This document shows positions 59,401 to 64,000 of a stretch of DNA of 64,000 bases, one piece after another. The notes below the pieces were generated by a model. The model was not told where the DNA came from. It saw only the letters and a program-made list of their open reading frames with translations, and ran no database searches. Positions within the stretch are counted from its first letter, which is position 1. The number at the start of each line of letters is the position of its first letter. Where the stretch lies: NCBI GenBank assembly GCA_027625915.1, contig JANTQA010000047.1:13702001-13766000 (forward strand). The letters run 5' to 3'. A program made the position numbers and the translations under genes. The stretch comes from Anaeramoeba flamelloides (taxonomy: Eukaryota > Metamonada > Anaeramoebidae).

Positions 59401-62400
59401 TTTATTTGTTTCTTTTATTTCTACAGTTAGCCAATATTTTGAGCAATCACGAATTAAATTTTTGTAATGTGTATAAGCAAAAAATATGGATTAGTTACAC
59501 CACTTTTCATTTCATTTCAATAAACCTTTTAAAAATCAACATTTTTATAAAGTTTCTAAACATTTAAACCAAGAAATTTTTCTTTGCTTCTTTCTCCAAG
59601 GTAAGTTGTGGATTATCTAAAATAAAGGACCTAATTCAATATTGTTTTGACTCATATACCACCCTAATGCCTTTATTCTAGATAGTCCTGGAGGGAATAC
59701 GTTCAATATATTTTTTTAAAAGTTCCAATTAAAACCAAGCCAAAATAAAAATTACAAGTTACAACCCAAAAAATCAAAAAATATTCTTAAATTCCTTCCA
59801 ATCTATTTGCCTTAGAGTCACCAATTCGGATTTTGAAAAAAAAAATTAACAAAAACGATTCTTTCCATTATTTTAATTTTGTAGTCAAATTATGGATCTT
59901 TTTTTTCAGTTTCAATAATTTAAAGATTTTTAAGATGTGGTAAAAATAAATAAAGAAATCATGAAAATTAAATGTGAATGTTCGAAATATATCATTACCC
60001 TATGCTGTCACAGTAGATGGAATTCGCTTTTTTTTTTTTTTTTTTTTTTTCCTTTTCTCATTTAAATAATTCTCATACCTGTGTTTTCTGAAAAGGTGAT
60101 CTTTCTCGTTTTGGTCTTCATAAAGAAAAAGATTTGTGTAAAATATACAACTTTTCAGGTATATTTTTTTGGTTTATTCTTTGATTAATTTCAAGTGTTT
60201 AAATAAACACATTTCTTGATCCATAACTAAATATAATAAAACCAAAATTTTAATCCAAAAAAAATGTTTCAAAAAATTGTAAAATAAAAGATTCAACTCT
60301 GTTTTATTTGGGTTCGCTGTTATTTACACAAATAGAGAAGAAAATGGTATTTTGGTTTTAAAGTTACAATATCCAACGCCACTCAAAAAATTCCCTTTTG
60401 AGTAATGATGTTTGCAATCGAAAATTCCCAAAAGAATAAAATGTACCTATTGCCTTAACAAAATTGCAAAAATGTAAATTGAAGCAAAAAAATTGCAAAT
60501 ATTTTTTTTGAATTAAACAAAAATTTACAAAATTCAAACAACTACAGTGGTGTAAATAACCGGTGTTTTTTATTTTAACCCATTACCAAAATTTAACACA
60601 TGCAAAAAATATAGGCTGATTATACTGGTATTTGAATTATAAATGGGATTTTTTTTCACTTCATTTTCAATTTCTCTTTTTTTGAGAACAGAGATCGAGA
60701 GCCTCAAATTGCAACCCAATTTCTTTGAGAACTCAATTTATTTATAAAGAAAAAATTAGGATAAGGAAGTCAAAATTCTTTCCCATTTTGAATTCAAATG
60801 CCAGTAGAAATAAAAGAAACAAATAAATGTGATGACAACAGTATATAAACAAGAAATGGGGGTCTTTAAATAAATTTAAAAAGAATTATGAAGATATTGC
60901 AAGATTAAAATGTAATTTTTTGACAAAAAAATGAGAAAAATTTCATTTTTTGAATTTTTTTGATAAAAAAATCATTTAAAGTCAGAAATTGTGTAAATAT
61001 GATGAAATTTTTGAAACAAAAGCATTTAAAATTAGTGAGCCATTTCGGTTAATCAAAGATCTAACCTCTAAAGTCAATTTGAATCCGAACCAAGAATATA
61101 CCTTTGTCTTCCTATCTTCAAATACCCTAGTCTGAAAAAAAAAACACAAGTTAAATTTTTGATATGGATTAAAATTTACAACACGAGTTATTTATACCAC
61201 TGTATTAACGATTTGGAAAAAAAAAACCCACCAGACTTTTTAATTCAGAACCTTACTGAAAACAAAAAAGTAGCATCAATCAAAAGAAGAAACAAATTAT
61301 CTTCAAACAATAATCCATTATATTATTCTCAATCAAATCAACAAATGCAATTTTGATCTCAAATTAATCAAGATCCCAGAAACTATTTGCTTCGAAGATC
61401 TCAAAAATGGGTTAAAAAAATCAATAATGCTTTTCTATCTGATTAAATAAATGAAAACCTGGATGAAAAGATAGCCTTGTAAAAATTATAATTGTTTTAA
61501 AGTCAATGCTACTTTTATGACACAAACTTTCAAGGAAATTGACAAAACAAAAAAATCTTATTTTAAGGCACTATTTCGGAATTCTAGTAAAATAATTTGA
61601 GTTTTAACAAATTCCAAAAAATTTACCTTAATTTGAGATTTTTTTGTATTCATTAAATTTCGTTCAATGTTTGCGTCTCAAAAGTTGTATTGACTGTAAA
61701 ACTATTTTTTTTTCTTTTTTTATTAAAATTACTTTTCATTTTCAGTTTTCTCTGATTTCTGTGATTTCTCATCATCTTCACAATTAAAAAACATGTTTCT
61801 GAACACCACAAATAGAATTAGAAAAAGGATTTTCATGTATCTTTTTAAGAATTAGCTTCTTAGAACAGCCTAACTTTAGATTTTTGTAGACTTTTAATTT
61901 AAAAGTAAAGAATCTCCTACATTTATATGAAGTGAATATTACTTTGAGAACAAACAACATATTACTAACTCCAAATAACATCGATTCAAGAGATCATATT
62001 AAAATTTATACATTAATTTTTTTTTCGAAAATTTTATTATTAAAGTAAAACCGTTTTTTTTTAAATTATCAAAATTCGATATTTACCCTGAAAAACTTTG
62101 AAAATCAAAATATCCTTGGTCTACTCACTTTAGACCCCATTTTAAAATATTATATTTTTGGTTTAATGATCAAAATATATTTTCAAAGAAAAGTGGAAAG
62201 TTCGTAAAATAAAATTGATTTTAATTTTGTATTCTTTGGTACGAAAATTCACTAAATTTTGACCAATAAAAGTTTATTTATTTGCTTTTTTTATATTTTA
62301 TGTTCTATATTATTTTTATTTTTATTTCACCATATGAGAGAAATAATAAGTTATTTTTCCATTCAAAACCAACCAACCAATTAAGGAAATATTTTTTTTT

Positions 62401-64000
62401 TCAAAATACAACAAAAACTAAAATTTGTAATATTTTAACATTTCCTTTAATTCATCAACTTTTAAATCGGTTTTATTGACTAACATATCATGTTTCACCC
62501 ACCCGGCTCCACCAAAACTTAAAATTAGATAATTCTTAATATTTTGAAAAACCAGAATTTAAATAACTAGCAACCATGAAAAAAAAATATTCTCTTAAAT
62601 TGACTAGCAAATTCAAAAAAATTTCATTAACCTCTTGAAAATGAAAAAAAAGTTAATTATTCAAAAATTCATAATCAAAATAATTTTTTCTAACTTTCAG
62701 TTCAAGAAGACTTTGAAAGAAAAAAGAAACTAAAAACAACGATGATAAGACTAAAATAACAAATTTTTTTTGGTTAATTTGTTTCATATTTAAACTCAAG
62801 TCTACAATATCAGTAACACTATTTTAAAAAAAAATTTGACAATAATATTTTCCAAACTTATTTAATAAACAGTTGACAAACACCAAGATAAATATTTTTA
62901 GTATTCTGTTCAAACATTTTATGTTAAATATTTTTAACAGACTTTATTGATAATCTGCAAAAAAATCATAAACTATTTCAAGAATTACTTAAAATTATTT
63001 TGGCTGTTATAAAAAAGCAAGTATCTAAAATTTTAAAAAGTGTAACTCAAAATACTATTTTCACTCTTTTAAGAAATTTGGTCAACACTTTTAAACTTAC
63101 CATATTCAATCTTTTAAAAAAGCATTACAAAATAGGTTAATTATTGACATTAACAATTTTTTTTTTTTTATGAATTATATGATTTAATTTATTAATACTT
63201 ATATCAAAATAAACTGAAAAAAAAAAATAAAAACAAAAAAATTATCAAAAATAAAACATATAGGGAATTGAATTACTACACTTAAACGAGTTAATTCACA
63301 TGGACATTAAACCCGAAAATATATTAATTACAAAGGGATTTCATATTCTTTGTGACTTTGGGTGTATGGTAAAATTGAATGATATATATAAAATAGAAGG
63401 TGATAGCAGATTCTTGGCACCGGAAATTTTTCAAGAATCAAATCGAGCCAAAACCGAATTTGATATTTATAGTATTGGGGCAACAATTTACCAACTTGCA
63501 GCTGGTGATCTTGATCTCCCAACAGAAGGTGAATATTATAACACGTTACGCAATATTAAGACCGATACAAACTTAATTTATAGATGCGAAAGAACCGAAG
63601 ATTTGAAACAATTGATCAAAAGTATGATGCTAGTAGATACCAAGTCCAGAGCTACACTATCTGATTTATTTCAAAATGAAATCATAAAAGAGCTTGCACC
63701 AAAAAGAATTGAACTAGCAAAAACAATCTTGAAGAATAATTCAACTATAAAATATATTGACACTAAAATTCCTAACAAAAACGAGAAATTGAATCCAAAT
63801 TTGATCAAAAAAAATCATTTTTCAAATTTATTAAATAATTTTTCCTTTTCACAATTTAGTAATTTAAAAACATCGTTTTCACCAATGGTTCAAAACACAA
63901 GAAAAAAAAAAAAAAGTAGTTTTAATTCCTCAAAAAATTTATTTAAAACTTTCAAATTACTTGAAGAGAATAGTAATGTGAATATTGCAAAAAAAGAATA
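56467..64000 (+). CDS. Wee1/Myt1-like protein kinase, two exons seen, 3' end outside window
   Basis: Exon 1 56467-57030 (188 codons), intron 57031-63263, exon 2 from 63264 to the window end with no stop. The join reads LTDILL-GIELLHLNELIHMDIKPEN, phase 0. Wee1/Myt1 kinases phosphorylate CDK1 near its N-terminus to hold back mitosis. Features: glycine loop IGKGSFSSVY (74-83), Lys93 in LSLKVC, catalytic loop HMDIKPEN (Asp202, Asn207), CDFG (Asp219), EGDSRFLAPE (233-242; compare EGD-x-RY-x-APE in Wee1/Myt1), then FDIYSIGATIYQLAAGD and DLPTEG. HMD replaces HRD, as in Myt1/Wee1 HLD. No acidic residue occurs between 94 and 142, so the usual helix-C Glu is not seen. The N-terminus has SPLTPYRP, possible CDK sites. 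The tail is Lys/Asn/Ser-rich. Kinase call firm, subfamily likely. Confidence 0.86.
58120..58290. mobile_element. MITE family D, degenerate copy (kinase intron)
   Basis: Shares with 60625-60804 the blocks TTTTCACTTGATTTTCAATT, AGAGCACTTAAATCGCAACC, TTTTTTGAGAACTGTATTTA and TTTTTTCCCATTT. The left end is poorly conserved and the TA flanks are uncertain. Confidence 0.5.
60545..61202. mobile_element. MITE family C, copy 2, interrupted by MITE D (kinase intron)
   Basis: 658 bp, TA at 60543-60544 and 61203-61204. Left CAGTGGTGTAAATAACCGGT, right the complement of CAGTGGTATAAATAACTCGT. Subtracting the 180 bp insert and one TA leaves 476 bp, against 477 bp in copy 1. Confidence 0.88.
60625..60804. 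mobile_element. MITE family D, copy 2, nested in MITE C copy 2
   Basis: 180 bp with ends CTGGTATTTGAATTATAAAT and ATTTTGAATTCAAATGCCAG, flanked by TA (60623-60624, 60805-60806). The uninterrupted MITE C at 24599-25075 carries a single TA at the corresponding place (TAATTG-TA-GAAATAAAAG). Confidence 0.9.
61500..61697. mobile_element. MITE family A, copy 8 (diverged, kinase intron)
   Basis: 198 bp, left AAGTCAATGCTACTTTTATG, right AAAGTTGTATTGACTG, TA at 61498-61499 and 61698-61699. Confidence 0.78.
61930..62190. repeat. Diverged dispersed repeat G, copy 2 (kinase intron)
   Basis: Same orientation and block order as 26660-26940, including GTGAATATTACTTTGAGAAC-AAACAACAT and TTTGAAAATCAAAAT. 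Ends undefined. Confidence 0.4.

Noticed and set aside
62490-62512. GC-richer patch CACCCACCCGGCTCCACC suggestive of a tRNA or other RNA gene
   Set aside because: No cloverleaf arms or T-loop consensus could be formed around it.

Overview
The window looks like nuclear DNA from an AT-rich, intron-bearing protist. TAA, TAG and TGA all act as stops, introns are GT-AG with T-rich 3' ends, and intergenic DNA is largely A/T runs full of short inverted-repeat transposons. Several proteins carry long Lys/Glu, Lys/Asn or His/Lys low-complexity tracts around a recognisable domain. An amoeboid anaerobe such as Anaeramoeba would fit, but that is inference from style, not proof.

Layout. 1-304: 3' end of a BTB-domain gene. 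3918-10876 (-): a six-exon ATG4 autophagy protease whose first intron (3.2 kb) holds a dead Tc1-like transposon, a hairpin array and a MITE. 10877-18717: no gene; eight mapped repeats, a diverged duplication and one strong hairpin. 18718-19842 (+): intronless conventional actin. 23432-30672 (+): a five-exon class-IV PLP aminotransferase with 2 kb and 4 kb introns. 32691-39194 (+): a single-exon 2167-residue protein with NT-C2 domain, very long coiled coil and C-terminal DIL domain. 45094-46335 (+): His/Lys-rich coiled-coil protein ending in a UBA-like domain. 49141-52793 (+): a three-exon E2F-like winged-helix protein with an SP/TP-rich tail. 56467-64000 (+): a Wee1/Myt1-like kinase split by a 6.2 kb intron and running off the window.

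The exon joins were built by reading frames across GT-AG sites and checking them against family motifs. In each complete case the spliced length divides by three and phases match. The genes are not an operon or pathway. ATG4 (autophagy), the UBA protein (ubiquitin), the E2F-like protein and the Wee1/Myt1-like kinase (cell cycle), and actin plus the NT-C2/DIL protein (cytoskeleton or membrane traffic) are ordinary eukaryotic cell functions.

The most distinctive non-coding content is a set of at least seven families of non-autonomous inverted-repeat elements flanked by TA, one possible TTAA-flanked element, and four copies of a modular multi-hairpin array. One element is caught inserted inside another, with the empty site preserved in a second copy 36 kb away.
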